This document shows, piece by piece, positions 10,929-21,010 of a stretch of DNA of 56,492 nt. A model generated the notes under the pieces. It did not search any database. It was not told where the DNA came from and saw only the letters and a list, made by a program, of their open reading frames with translations. The DNA is from an uncultured beta proteobacterium (lineage in GTDB: Bacteria; Pseudomonadota; Gammaproteobacteria; Burkholderiales; Burkholderiaceae_C), in contig CAIWNX010000001.1 in assembly GCA_903914175.1 (NCBI GenBank), positions 1 to 56,492 of the forward strand, in the 5' to 3' direction. How positions within the stretch are numbered: the stretch's first letter is position 1; each line of letters opens with the position of its first letter. Made by a program: the position numbers and the translations under genes.

Positions 10929-13900
10929 ATGATGAACAACCCGATAAGCGAATTGCTTGATTATTTGAACGAGCACGCCGCTGCAGCTGCGGACCGGCAG
11001 GCCGGTTTCATGGCTGCCTATTTCGAGAGCACCGAGCCGCAAGAGATTTCAGCCCGCGGCGCGGCCATGCTGTATGCGATTGCCAATGCCCACTGGCGTT
11101 TGCTCGATACGCCGCGCGCACCGCACAGCGCCGGCGTGCGCGTATTCAATCCAACACTGGCCGAGGACGGTTTTGTCAGTGAACACACGGTCGTGCAGAT
11201 CGTGCATGAGGACATGCCGTTCCTGGTTGATTCGGTCACCATGGCCATCAATCGCAGCAACTGCACCGCGCACTGGATCGTGCACCCATTGATGCGGGTC
11301 GGGCGTGATGCCCAGGGGCACATCGCCAGTGCCAGCAGCGCCGCGAGCGCTGATAACAAGGAGCCGGTTGAGTCCCTGATCCTGGTCGAATGCGACCGCA
11401 TCGTCGCGGCGGCGCAGCGTCAAGCGCTGGCAGATGAACTCAGCCGCGTCCTGAGCGACGTGCGCGCTGCCGTGCAGGACTGGTCGGCCATGTCGGCACG
11501 TGTTCAGAGCGCCATCAGTGCGGCCACTACCGATTCCCGCTTCTCGCCGCAAGACCTGCAGGAAGGCGTGGACTTTCTGCATTGGCTGAAGGAGCGGCAC
11601 TTCACTTTCCTGGGTGCGCGCGAATACGACCTGCAGCGCGATGGCGCGCAGATCAGCCTGATCGCGCGACCTGATTCGGGCCTGGGCATCCTGCGCGGAG
11701 CGGTACAGACCAGCGAAACCCGGCTGCCGCCCGAAGCCGTCGCCCTGATGGAATCAAAAGAACTGGTGCTGGTGACCAAGGCCATGACGCGCGCCACCGT
11801 GCACCGCCCGGCCTGGCTCGACTACATCGGCGTCAAGCGTTTCGACGCGAGTGGCCAGGTTGTCGGTGAAGTGCGCTTTCTGGGCCTCTACACCTCCACT
11901 GCTTATTCGGCGCCGGTCAGTGAAATTCCGCGCGTGCGCCAGCGCACCGCGCAGGTCATGGCCAGCGCCGGCGTCGTGCCCGAGAGCCACGCGGCCAAAG
12001 CGCTGCAGGCGATCCTGGACGCTTACCCGCGCGACGAACTGTTCCAGATCGATGCCGCCACACTGGGTGAGCACGCCATCGGCATCCTGCGCCTGCAGGA
12101 GCGTCAGCGCACACGGGTCTTCCTGCGGCGCGATCCTTTTGGTCGTTTCATTTCGGCCCAGGTGTTTGTTCCGCGCGAGCGCTTCAACACCGAATTGCGT
12201 GTGCGCATCGGCAACGAGCTGATGGCAGCGCTGGACGGCCAGTCGATTGAATTCACCCCGACGCTGACCGACAGCCCGCAGGCCCGTATTCACTACCTGG
12301 TGCGTGCACGCACCACGGCGCCGCAAATTGTCAACCTGGGCGCGCTCGAAGCGCGGGTTGCCAAACTGGCGCAGCGCTGGGAGGACGACTGCAACGCTGA
12401 ACTACTGCGCGCCCATGGCGAAGGCCCGGGTCTGCTGCTGGCGCACCGCTTTGCCAACGACTTCCCGACCGCTTATCGCGAGGATTTTTCTGCCGCTGAA
12501 GGCGCCGAAGACGTCGATTTGTTGGCAGCCTTGACGCCGGCCGCGCCACTGGCGGTCAAGCTGTATCGGCCAATCGATGCCAGTGCCGGCCTGCTGCGCT
12601 TCAAGATCTACAACACGGCCAAGGTGACGCTGTCGGATTCGCTGCCGGTGCTCGAACGCATGGGTGCGCGCGTGCTCGATGAGCACCCCTACCATATCGG
12701 TTCCGGCGAGACGGCGCTGTGGATTCACGACCTCGGCCTGCAGTTGCCCGCCGGCACTGATCTGGCCAGCATCAAGGCGCGCTTTGAGGCCCTGTTCTGC
12801 CAGGCCTGGCGTGGCGAGGTCGAGAGCGATGACCTCAACAAGTTGGTGCTGGGCAGCACGCTGGACGCGCGCGCCATCTGCGTGCTGCGTGCTTACACAC
12901 GCTACTTCAAGCAACTCGGTTTTGGCTTCAGCCAGAACTACATCGAAGCCACCCTGAACAAAAATCCGGCCATTGCCCAGGCCATTATCGAGTTGTTCAA
13001 GGCCCGCTTTGACCCGGCGCTTGTCGCGGCCAGCAAGGAAAGTCAAGCGCACTGGGCCAAGCAGATTGAAACCGATCTCAGCGTTGTTGCCAGTCTGGAC
13101 GAAGACCGTATCCTGCGTCAGTTCTACGCTGCCGTGATGGCCACGCTGCGCACCAATGTCTGGCAGGAAGCGGCCAGTGGCGCGCACAAGCCGTATTTGA
13201 GTTTCAAGCTCAACCCGCGTGAGATGCCGGGTGTGCCCGAACCCAAGCCCTTGTTCGAGATCTGGGTCTACTCACCGCGTGTTGAAGGCATTCATTTGCG
13301 CAACGGCAAGGTCGCGCGCGGCGGCATCCGCTGGTCGGACCGGCGCGAGGATTTCCGCACCGAAATTCTGGGGCTGGTCAAGGCCCAGCATGTCAAGAAC
13401 ACCGTCATCGTTCCGGTCGGCTCCAAGGGCGGTTTCGTGCTCAAGAATGCGCCGCCATCCAGCGAGCGTGAGGCCTACGCTGCCGAAGGCGTGGCCTGCT
13501 ACAAACTGTTCCTGGCAGGTCTGCTTGACCTGACCGACAACCTGGTCAAGGGCGCGGTGGTGCCGCCGCCCAGCGTCGTGCGTCACGATGGCGATGACCC
13601 CTACCTGGTGGTGGCGGCCGACAAGGGCACGGCGACTTTCTCTGACATCGCCAACAGTGTTTCGGCCGACTACGGTTTCTGGCTCGGTGATGCCTTCGCC
13701 TCGGGCGGCTCGGTCGGCTACGACCACAAGAAGATGGGCATCACGGCGCGTGGCGCCTGGGAGTCGGCCAAGCGGCATTTCCGCGCCCGCTCGCTCAACA
13801 TCCAGAGCACCGACTTCACGGTAGTCGGCATTGGCGACATGTCAGGCGACGTCTTTGGCAACGGCATGCTGCTGTCCGAACACATTGAACTGGTGGCGGC

Positions 13901-15683
13901 GTTCGACCACCGCCACATCTTCATCGATCCCAGCCCCGATGTGGCGCGTTCGTACGCCGAGCGCAAGCGTCTTTTCGCACTGCCGCGTTCAAGTTGGGAC
14001 GACTACGACAAGAGCTTGATTTCCAAAGGCGGCGGCATTTACCCGCGCGGCGCCAAATCGATCAGATTGAGCGACGAGGCGCGCGCCGCACTGGGCATAG
14101 CGGTCACGGAGTTGACACCGGTGGAACTGCTGCGGGCCATCCTGCTGGCGCCGGTCGATCTGCTCTACAACGGCGGCATCGGCACCTACGTCAAGGCCAG
14201 CTTTGAGAGCCATGCCCAGGTGGGCGACAAGGCCAGTGATGCTTTCCGTGTCAACGGCAACGAGTTGTGCTGCAAGGTGGTGGTCGAAGGCGGTAACCTG
14301 GGCTGCACGCAGAACGGGCGCATCGAGTTTGCGCAAAAGGGCGGCCTGATCTACAGCGACGCCATCGACAACTCGGCCGGTGTCGATTGCTCGGATCATG
14401 AAGTCAACATCAAGATCCTGCTCGGCAGCGTGGTTGAGGCCGGTGACCTGACACTCAAGCAGCGCAACGATGTGCTGGCTTCGATGACCGACGAAGTCGG
14501 CCTGCTGGTGCTGACCGATAACTACTACCAGACGCAGGCGCTCGACATTGCCGACCACCGTGCGCGTTACCTGCTCGATGGCCAGCAGCGCCTGTTGCAG
14601 TGGCTCGAGCGCCAGGGCCGGCTCAATCGCGCCATTGAATTTCTGCCCACCGACGACGAGATCGCCAGGCGGCGCGCGCGCAAGACCGGCTTGAGCGCAC
14701 CCGAGAGTGGGGTGTTGCTGGCCTACGCCAAGATGTCGATTTATGACGATCTGTTGTTGAGCAATCTGCCCGACGACCCCTACTTCAATCGCGTCCTCAA
14801 GGCCTATTTCCCGAAGCTGCTGAGCGAGAAGTTTGGCGCTGCGATTGCCGCGCATCCGCTCAAGCGTGAGATCATCGCCACCTACCTGACCAACACCGTG
14901 GTCAATCGCGCAGGTGCCACCTTTGTCAACTTCATCGCGTCCGAATCTGGCGCGACGGCGGCTGACGTGATCCGCGCCTTCACGCTGGCGCGCGAGATCT
15001 TTGGCCTGGAGCCCTTGTGGGACCAGATCGATGCGCTCGATTACCGGGTTGACGCCACACTGCAGCTCGACCTGCTGGCCAGGCTGATCGCCATCGCCCA
15101 GCGTGCCTCGCGCTGGATGCTGCGCGTGCGGGCCCAGGGCAGCGACCTGCCGACGCTGATCAAACTTTACCAACCGGCTGCGCTGGAGTTGCGCGCGCAT
15201 CTGGCCGATTGGCTGCCCGCAAGTGCCAACGCGCACTGGCAAGAGGCGAGTGATGCGCTGGTGCAGGCCGGCGTTGCGCCAGCACTGGCGCAAAGCCTGA
15301 CAGCGCTGGAATTCATTTTCCCGGCGCTCGATCTGGTCGATCTGGCGCAGCAGGCGGGTACCGGTCTGGAGCAGGCGGCGCGCGCTTATTTCGGGGTCGA
15401 TGCGGCACTCGATCTGCCGGGCTGGCGTGGCCAGATCAATCGACTGCCGACCGATACGCTGTGGCAAACGCAAGCGCGCGGTAGCGCGCGTGACGATGTC
15501 TATTCAATTGCCGGCCAGATCACGCGTGGCCTGTTGTCACGCCAGGAAGAACTCGCCGTCTGGCGTGCGCAGCATGCACCGGCGATCGAACGTCTGTGCC
15601 GCTTGCTCGCTGACATCAGCACGCAAGGCGCCGATCTGGCACCGGTCTCAGTGGCGCTGCGCGAGTTGCGGCATTTGGCCTGA
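10929..15683 (+). CDS. Large NAD-specific glutamate dehydrogenase
   Basis: About 1584 aa; RGGIRWSDRREDFRTEILGLVKAQHVKNTVIVPVGSKGGFV and GNDxSGDVFGNGML-type motifs; start re-assigned to ATG 10929. Confidence 0.95.
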   Translation: MMNNPISELLDYLNEHAAAAADRQAGFMAAYFESTEPQEISARGAAMLYAIANAHWRLLDTPRAPHSAGVRVFNPTLAEDGFVSEHTVVQIVHEDMPFLVDSVTMAINRSNCTAHWIVHPLMRVGRDAQGHIASASSAASADNKEPVESLILVECDRIVAAAQRQALADELSRVLSDVRAAVQDWSAMSARVQSAISAATTDSRFSPQDLQEGVDFLHWLKERHFTFLGAREYDLQRDGAQISLIARPDSGLGILRGAVQTSETRLPPEAVALMESKELVLVTKAMTRATVHRPAWLDYIGVKRFDASGQVVGEVRFLGLYTSTAYSAPVSEIPRVRQRTAQVMASAGVVPESHAAKALQAILDAYPRDELFQIDAATLGEHAIGILRLQERQRTRVFLRRDPFGRFISAQVFVPRERFNTELRVRIGNELMAALDGQSIEFTPTLTDSPQARIHYLVRARTTAPQIVNLGALEARVAKLAQRWEDDCNAELLRAHGEGPGLLLAHRFANDFPTAYREDFSAAEGAEDVDLLAALTPAAPLAVKLYRPIDASAGLLRFKIYNTAKVTLSDSLPVLERMGARVLDEHPYHIGSGETALWIHDLGLQLPAGTDLASIKARFEALFCQAWRGEVESDDLNKLVLGSTLDARAICVLRAYTRYFKQLGFGFSQNYIEATLNKNPAIAQAIIELFKARFDPALVAASKESQAHWAKQIETDLSVVASLDEDRILRQFYAAVMATLRTNVWQEAASGAHKPYLSFKLNPREMPGVPEPKPLFEIWVYSPRVEGIHLRNGKVARGGIRWSDRREDFRTEILGLVKAQHVKNTVIVPVGSKGGFVLKNAPPSSEREAYAAEGVACYKLFLAGLLDLTDNLVKGAVVPPPSVVRHDGDDPYLVVAADKGTATFSDIANSVSADYGFWLGDAFASGGSVGYDHKKMGITARGAWESAKRHFRARSLNIQSTDFTVVGIGDMSGDVFGNGMLLSEHIELVAAFDHRHIFIDPSPDVARSYAERKRLFALPRSSWDDYDKSLISKGGGIYPRGAKSIRLSDEARAALGIAVTELTPVELLRAILLAPVDLLYNGGIGTYVKASFESHAQVGDKASDAFRVNGNELCCKVVVEGGNLGCTQNGRIEFAQKGGLIYSDAIDNSAGVDCSDHEVNIKILLGSVVEAGDLTLKQRNDVLASMTDEVGLLVLTDNYYQTQALDIADHRARYLLDGQQRLLQWLERQGRLNRAIEFLPTDDEIARRRARKTGLSAPESGVLLAYAKMSIYDDLLLSNLPDDPYFNRVLKAYFPKLLSEKFGAAIAAHPLKREIIATYLTNTVVNRAGATFVNFIASESGATAADVIRAFTLAREIFGLEPLWDQIDALDYRVDATLQLDLLARLIAIAQRASRWMLRVRAQGSDLPTLIKLYQPAALELRAHLADWLPASANAHWQEASDALVQAGVAPALAQSLTALEFIFPALDLVDLAQQAGTGLEQAARAYFGVDAALDLPGWRGQINRLPTDTLWQTQARGSARDDVYSIAGQITRGLLSRQEELAVWRAQHAPAIERLCRLLADISTQGADLAPVSVALRELRHLA

Positions 15684-15725
15684 GACGGGAGTACTCCAGC
15701 AGCCGTTGTTTGGCCTCTCATTTTT

Positions 15726-15793
15726 GTCATCCCGGACCTGATCCGGGATCCATGCCTTCTGCACCATGGATTGCGGGTCAAGCCCGCAATGAC
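15726..15793. repeat. Inverted pair of 29-nt palindromic intergenic units (GTCATCCCGGACCTGATCCGGGATCCATG ... CATGGATTGCGGGTCAAGCCCGCAATGAC)
   Basis: Units 15726-15754 and 15765-15793; related units at 19681-19709, 19720-19748 and 22615-22643. Confidence 0.85.
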
Positions 15794-15808
15794 GATTCCC
15801 TGGTCCCC

Positions 15809-17590
15809 TCAAGCATTGAACTGCAGCGCCGCCAGCCCTGCATAGACACCGCCGCGCGCCACCAACTCGGCGTGCGTGCCTTGTTCCACCAGCTGGCCAT
15901 GGTCGAGCACGACGATCAGATCGGCTTTCTGCACCGTGGCCAGGCGGTGCGCGATGACCAGTGTGGTGCGGCCGCGCATGGCGGACTCAAGCGCTGCCTG
16001 CACCATGCGCTCGCTCTCGGCGTCCAGCGCGCTGGTGGCTTCATCCAGCAGCAACAGCGGCGGGTTCTTCAGCATGGCGCGCGCAATCGCAATGCGTTGG
16101 CGCTGCCCGCCTGACAGGCGCACGCCGCGCTCACCGAGGAAGGTGTCGTAGCCCTCGGGCAGTGCGCGGATGAACTCGTCGGCAAAAGCGGCCAGTGCGG
16201 CAGCCTTGACCTCTTCGACGCTGGCATCGGGTTTGCCGTAGCGAATGTTTTCCAGCGCGCTGCTGGAGAAGATCACCGCGTCCTGCGGCACGATACCGAT
16301 GCGTTGGCGCAGGTCGTGCAGCGCCATGTCGCGTGTCGCCACACCGTCGAGCACGATGCGCCCGGATGCCGGATCGTAAAAGCGCAACAGCAGTTGAAAC
16401 ACCGTGCTTTTTCCCGCGCCGCTGGGCCCGACCAGGGCCACCGTCTGGCCCGGTTGCACCGCCAGTGAAAACTGTCGTAGCGCCGCCTGCTTCGGGCGCG
16501 ACGGGTAATGAAAGACGATGTCTTCAAAGCGTATCGCACTGCCGGCAACTGGCAAGGGTGCTGCCACTGGATTTTCCGGTGATGCAATCGGTGAGCGGCT
16601 GCCCAGCAACTCCATCAATCGCTCGGTGGCACCGGCGGCGCGCAACAGGTCGCCATAAACCTCGCCCAGGATGGCAAAGGCGCTGGCCAGGATGATCACG
16701 TACATGACCGTCTGCCCCAGGTCGCCGGCGCTGATGCGCCCGGCCATCACCGCCTGTGTGCCCTGGTACAGGCCCCAGAGCAGGGCCGCGGATGTGGCGA
16801 TGATGATGAAGGCGACCAGCACCGAGCGGGCCCGGGTGCGGCGCACGGCGGTGTTGAAGGCGTCATCGGTGGAGGCAGTGAAGCGTTGCGCTTCGCGCGC
16901 TTGGGCGGTGTAGCTCTGCACCACCGGAATGGCGTTGAGCACCTCGGCGGCAATCGCGCTGGAGTCGGCGATCCGGTCCTGGCTGGCACGCGAGAGTTTG
17001 CGCACGCGCCGACCAAACCAGAGCGCCGGCACCACCACCAGCACCAGGATCGCGAGCACCTGGAACATGACATAGGGATTGGTCCAAATCAGCATCGCCA
17101 GCGCGCCAATGCCCATCACCGAATTGCGCAGACCCATCGACAGCGAGGAGCCCACCACCGTCTGTACCAGCGTGGTATCGGCGGAAAGGCGCGACAGCAC
17201 TTCGCCGGTCTGCGTGGTCTCAAAGAACTCTGGGCTTTGTTGCAGCACATGGGCATAGACGGCATTGCGCACATCGGCCGTGACGCGCTCGCCGAGCCAG
17301 CTCACCATGTAAAAACGCGCTGCGGAAAACAGGCCGAGCGCCACTGCCACGGCAAACAACGCGACGAAGTGCTCACGCAGCGCCATGACCTGCGCGCCTT
17401 TGTCGCTCTGTACCAGACCGCCGTCGATCAGGCTGCGCAGCGCCACTGGAAACGCCAGCGTCGCCAGCGCCGCCAGCACCAGAAAGAGCAGTGCCAGCGC
17501 GATGCGGCCGCGGTAGGGTCGCAGAAAAGGCGTCAGCCCGGACAGCGAGCGTGGCGAGGCTGGGGCGGCAGTGGATTTGGCATCAGGCAT
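15809..17590 (-). CDS. ABC exporter, fused permease/ATPase (MsbA-like)
   Basis: GPSGAGKST Walker A, LSGGQRQRIAIARAMLKNPPLLLLDEATSALD; start at MPDAKS (17590). Confidence 0.93.
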   Translation of the reverse strand: MPDAKSTAAPASPRSLSGLTPFLRPYRGRIALALLFLVLAALATLAFPVALRSLIDGGLVQSDKGAQVMALREHFVALFAVAVALGLFSAARFYMVSWLGERVTADVRNAVYAHVLQQSPEFFETTQTGEVLSRLSADTTLVQTVVGSSLSMGLRNSVMGIGALAMLIWTNPYVMFQVLAILVLVVVPALWFGRRVRKLSRASQDRIADSSAIAAEVLNAIPVVQSYTAQAREAQRFTASTDDAFNTAVRRTRARSVLVAFIIIATSAALLWGLYQGTQAVMAGRISAGDLGQTVMYVIILASAFAILGEVYGDLLRAAGATERLMELLGSRSPIASPENPVAAPLPVAGSAIRFEDIVFHYPSRPKQAALRQFSLAVQPGQTVALVGPSGAGKSTVFQLLLRFYDPASGRIVLDGVATRDMALHDLRQRIGIVPQDAVIFSSSALENIRYGKPDASVEEVKAAALAAFADEFIRALPEGYDTFLGERGVRLSGGQRQRIAIARAMLKNPPLLLLDEATSALDAESERMVQAALESAMRGRTTLVIAHRLATVQKADLIVVLDHGQLVEQGTHAELVARGGVYAGLAALQFNA

Positions 17591-17653
17591 GAGCCGGAGT
17601 GTAGCCAAAAGCCAAGAAAATTGTTGCCGTACCAAACAAAGCCTTGACATTAA

Positions 17654-17676
17654 TTGCCTAAGCAAATAATATTTGC
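17654..17676. promoter_or_regulatory. Overlapping palindromes TTGCCTAAGCAA and GCAAATA-A-TATTTGC: candidate MarR operator/promoter
   Basis: Perfect dyads in the intergenic region between the divergent ABC exporter and marR; TTGACA at 17644-17649. Confidence 0.6.
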
Positions 17677-17682
17677 CTCCTT

Positions 17683-18231
17683 ATGCCCAAAGTCAGCCAA
17701 ACACCCCTACCGCCGCCGACGAAGGTGCCGACTGCTGCCGTGTTCTACCGCGCTGAAAGCTACCGACCCGAAGACAGCATTGGCTACCTGATGCGGATCG
17801 TGCTGTCGGGACTGGCGCACGAGATTGAGCGTCAGCTTGAACCGAGTGACTTGACCAACGCACAGTGGCTGCCCTTGCTCAAACTGCACATGGGCGATGG
17901 CGGCACGGTCGCCGAGTTGGCGCGTGGCTGCCGGCTCGATGCCGGCGCCATGACACGACTGCTTGATCGTCTGGAAGCCAAGGGCCTGTGCCGGCGCGTG
18001 CGGTCCGTGGCGGACCGGCGTGTTGTCAACATCGAACTGACCGACGAGGGACGCTCGGCTGCCGTCGATATTCCGGCTCTGCTCAGTGGCGTCCAGAACG
18101 CCTGTCTGGCCGGTTTTTCGGCTGAAGAATTTGAAACCCTGAAAAGCTTTTTGCGCCGCATGGTCGCCAATGCGCCAACCAAATTGGCATCCACATCCCC
18201 CTTGATTCCAGGAGGCCCGAATGAGGCTTGA
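17683..18231 (+). CDS. MarR family transcriptional regulator
   Basis: wHTH: TVAELARGCRLDAGAMTRLLDRLEAKGLCRRVRSVADRRVVNIELTDEG. Confidence 0.9.
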   Translation: MPKVSQTPLPPPTKVPTAAVFYRAESYRPEDSIGYLMRIVLSGLAHEIERQLEPSDLTNAQWLPLLKLHMGDGGTVAELARGCRLDAGAMTRLLDRLEAKGLCRRVRSVADRRVVNIELTDEGRSAAVDIPALLSGVQNACLAGFSAEEFETLKSFLRRMVANAPTKLASTSPLIPGGPNEA

Positions 18232-19708
18232 TCCTTCGCCTGCCGCGACACGCGGTTTTGTCATGCGGGCTGCATTGCCGTTGGTGGCCGCGCTGGTGCT
18301 GTCGGCCTGTGCCGGCATGAATGCAACCCAGCCGCAGGCGACCTTGCTCAAGGCACCAGCGCTGGGGTTGAGTGCCGATCCCAGCACGGTGCTCAGCTTG
18401 CAGGACGCGTGGTGGCGCGAGTTTGGCGATGCGCAACTCAATCGCCTGATTGACAGCGCGCTGGCCAGCAACCCGAGCCTCAAAATAGCGCAGGCAAGGC
18501 TGGCACGGGCCCAGGCCGCTGCCGACATCACGGACGCTGCCGCAGGCCCGCAGCTCAACGCCGGCGTTGATGCCATGCGGCAGAAGTTCACCGCCACCGG
18601 CATGGTTCCACCACCGCTGGCCGGCGCGATCTACGAGACCGGTACCGCGCAATTGAGCGGCAGTTGGGAGCTCGACTTCTTCGGCAAGAACCGCGCGGCG
18701 CTGGACGCCGCGCTCGGTGTGGCACGCGCGGCCGAGGCTGACGCCGCCGCCGCACGCATGCTGTTGGCCAGCAACGTGGCGCGCAGCTACTTTCAGTTGA
18801 TTCGTTTGAACGAGCAACGGCAGGTGGCGCAGCGGCTGCTGGCACAACGCGCGCAGTTGCTGGACCTGGTGCGCCAGCGCCTGGATGCCGGGCTGGACAC
18901 GCGACTGGAACTGCGCCAAAGCGAAGCTGCGCTGCCCGATGCGCGGCTGCAGATCGAAACCCTGCAGGAGCAGATGACGCTGGGGCGCAATGCGTTGGCG
19001 GCGTTGCTGGGACAGACCGGCGCCAGCCTGGCGCTTGAGATTCCGGCAGGCGACGCGATCCGCAACACGGCATTGGCAAGCAACGTGCCGTCCGATCTGC
19101 TCGGGCGCCGCGCCGACATCGCCGCTGCGCGCTGGCGCGTCGAGGCGGCAACGCAGGACGTTGGTGTGGCGCGCGCCCAGTTCTATCCGAATCTGAATCT
19201 GGTCGCCTTTGCCGGTTTCTCCAGCATCGGCCTGGACCGTCTGCTCGACGGCGCCAGCAAGCAGTGGGGCGTGGGACCGGCGCTGCGACTGCCGCTGTTC
19301 GATGGCGGTCGTTTGCGCGCCAATCTGCGCGGCAAGGTGGCTGAGCTCGACGCTGCAATTGAGAGCTACAACGCGACCGTGCTCGACGCCGTGCGCGAGG
19401 TGACGGACCAGATCGCATCGAGCCAGGCGATCAGTCGCCAGCAGGACGCGCAGCGCAGCGCGCAGACTTTTACCGAGAGCGCATACGAGATTGCCGTGCA
19501 GCGCTATGAAGCGGGACTGGGTAATCTGCTGCAGGTGCTCGGTGCCGAAACCGCGGTCTTGAACCAGCGACGCCTGAGCGTCGATCTGGCAGCGCGCGCC
19601 CTTGACACGCAAGTCGCCCTGATGCGCGCACTCGGTGGCGGTTACCGCGCCGAGCTGCCGGTATCAGTCGGTATGCGCTGCATGGATTGCGGGCCAGGCC
19701 CGCAATGA
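18221..19708 (+). CDS. Efflux outer membrane lipoprotein, NodT/OprM family
   Basis: Lipobox LSAC, TolC-family repeats (RADIAAARWRVEAA...); alternative start 18263; stop codon lies inside an intergenic repeat unit. Confidence 0.92.
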   Translation: MRLDPSPAATRGFVMRAALPLVAALVLSACAGMNATQPQATLLKAPALGLSADPSTVLSLQDAWWREFGDAQLNRLIDSALASNPSLKIAQARLARAQAAADITDAAAGPQLNAGVDAMRQKFTATGMVPPPLAGAIYETGTAQLSGSWELDFFGKNRAALDAALGVARAAEADAAAARMLLASNVARSYFQLIRLNEQRQVAQRLLAQRAQLLDLVRQRLDAGLDTRLELRQSEAALPDARLQIETLQEQMTLGRNALAALLGQTGASLALEIPAGDAIRNTALASNVPSDLLGRRADIAAARWRVEAATQDVGVARAQFYPNLNLVAFAGFSSIGLDRLLDGASKQWGVGPALRLPLFDGGRLRANLRGKVAELDAAIESYNATVLDAVREVTDQIASSQAISRQQDAQRSAQTFTESAYEIAVQRYEAGLGNLLQVLGAETAVLNQRRLSVDLAARALDTQVALMRALGGGYRAELPVSVGMRCMDCGPGPQ

Positions 19709-19748
19709 CAAATCTACTTGTCATCCCGGACTTGATCCGGGATCCATG
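19681..19748. repeat. Second pair of the 29-nt palindromic units in opposite arrangement (B then A)
   Basis: CATGGATTGCGGGCCAGGCCCGCAATGAC (19681-19709) and GTCATCCCGGACTTGATCCGGGATCCATG (19720-19748). Confidence 0.85.
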
Positions 19749-19781
19749 TCTTCCAAATTATTCCTTTGATCACTCACCATC

Positions 19782-20999
19782 ATGACAACATCCGAAGTTC
19801 AAACCCCAAGCCCGCGTGCCGCTGGCAACCCGGCCCGCAAAAAAGCCTTGCTCAGTCTGTTGGGTGTGGTTGTGGTGGTTGGCCTGGCCTGGACCGCTTA
19901 CGAATGGCTGGTGGCCAGTCACTATGAGTCGACCGACAACGCCTACGTGCAGGGCAACGTGATTCAGATCACGCCGCAGATTGGCGGCACGGTGCTGGCG
20001 ATCCTGGCCGATGACACCGATTACGTCAAAGCGGGGCAGGCGCTGGTGCGCTTGGACCCGGCCGACGTCAGCGTGGCACTGGATCAGGCGCGGGCCAATC
20101 TGGCCCAGGTGGTGCGCCAGGTGCGCACCGTCTACGCCAACAATGGCAGCCTGGCGGCCCAGATTTCGCTGCGCGAATCCGATGTGGGTCGGGCCCAGGT
20201 CGAGATTGCACGCGCCACCGACGACCTCAATCGCCGCCAGTCCTTGATCAAGAACGGCGCCGTATCCAAAGAAGACTTGAACCACGCGCAGACCCAACTT
20301 GCCAACGGCAAGAGCGCGCTGGCCGCAGCGCAGGCCGCACTGGCGGTGGCCAGGGAGCAACTGATCAGCAACCAGGCGATGACCGATGGTGTCAGCATCG
20401 AGCGCCATCCCAGCGTGCTCGCTGCTGCGGCCAAAGTGCGTGAAGCCTGGCTGGCGAGCCAGCGCATGTCGCTGCCAGCGCCAGTTGAAGGCTATGTGGC
20501 GCGGCGCAGCGTGCAACTCGGTCAACGCGTGGCGGCTGGCACGCCGCTGATGTCAATTGTTCCGATGAACCAGATGTGGGTTGATGCCAATTTCAAGGAA
20601 GTGCAGTTGCGCAATATCCGCATCGGCCAAAGCGTCAAACTGACCGCTGACCTGTACGGCAAGAAGCTCGAATACAAGGGCACGGTTGCCGGGCTGGGTA
20701 TGGGCACGGGTTCGGCCTTTGCGCTGTTGCCGGCGCAGAACGCCACCGGCAACTGGATCAAGGTGGTGCAGCGCATTCCGGTGCGTGTGGCGCTGGACGC
20801 CGCTGAAGTGACGAAGAACCCGCTGCGCGTGGGCTTGTCGATGGAGGCCACGGTTGACGTCGGCCAGCAAGGCGGCAAGGCACTGGCCGATGCGCCGCGC
20901 ACGGCGGCCCTGACGCAGACGACGGTCTATGAAGCACTGGGCAGTGGTGCTGACGAAGAGGTGCGCAAGATCATCGCCGCCAATCTGGCACGCAAGTAA
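19782..20999 (+). CDS. emrA: HlyD/EmrA-type membrane fusion protein
   Basis: Single N-terminal TM, STDNAYVQGNVIQITPQIGGTV, followed by DHA2 MFS gene. Confidence 0.92.
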   Translation: MTTSEVQTPSPRAAGNPARKKALLSLLGVVVVVGLAWTAYEWLVASHYESTDNAYVQGNVIQITPQIGGTVLAILADDTDYVKAGQALVRLDPADVSVALDQARANLAQVVRQVRTVYANNGSLAAQISLRESDVGRAQVEIARATDDLNRRQSLIKNGAVSKEDLNHAQTQLANGKSALAAAQAALAVAREQLISNQAMTDGVSIERHPSVLAAAAKVREAWLASQRMSLPAPVEGYVARRSVQLGQRVAAGTPLMSIVPMNQMWVDANFKEVQLRNIRIGQSVKLTADLYGKKLEYKGTVAGLGMGTGSAFALLPAQNATGNWIKVVQRIPVRVALDAAEVTKNPLRVGLSMEATVDVGQQGGKALADAPRTAALTQTTVYEALGSGADEEVRKIIAANLARK

Positions 21000-21010
21000 G
21001 CACGGCGCGC

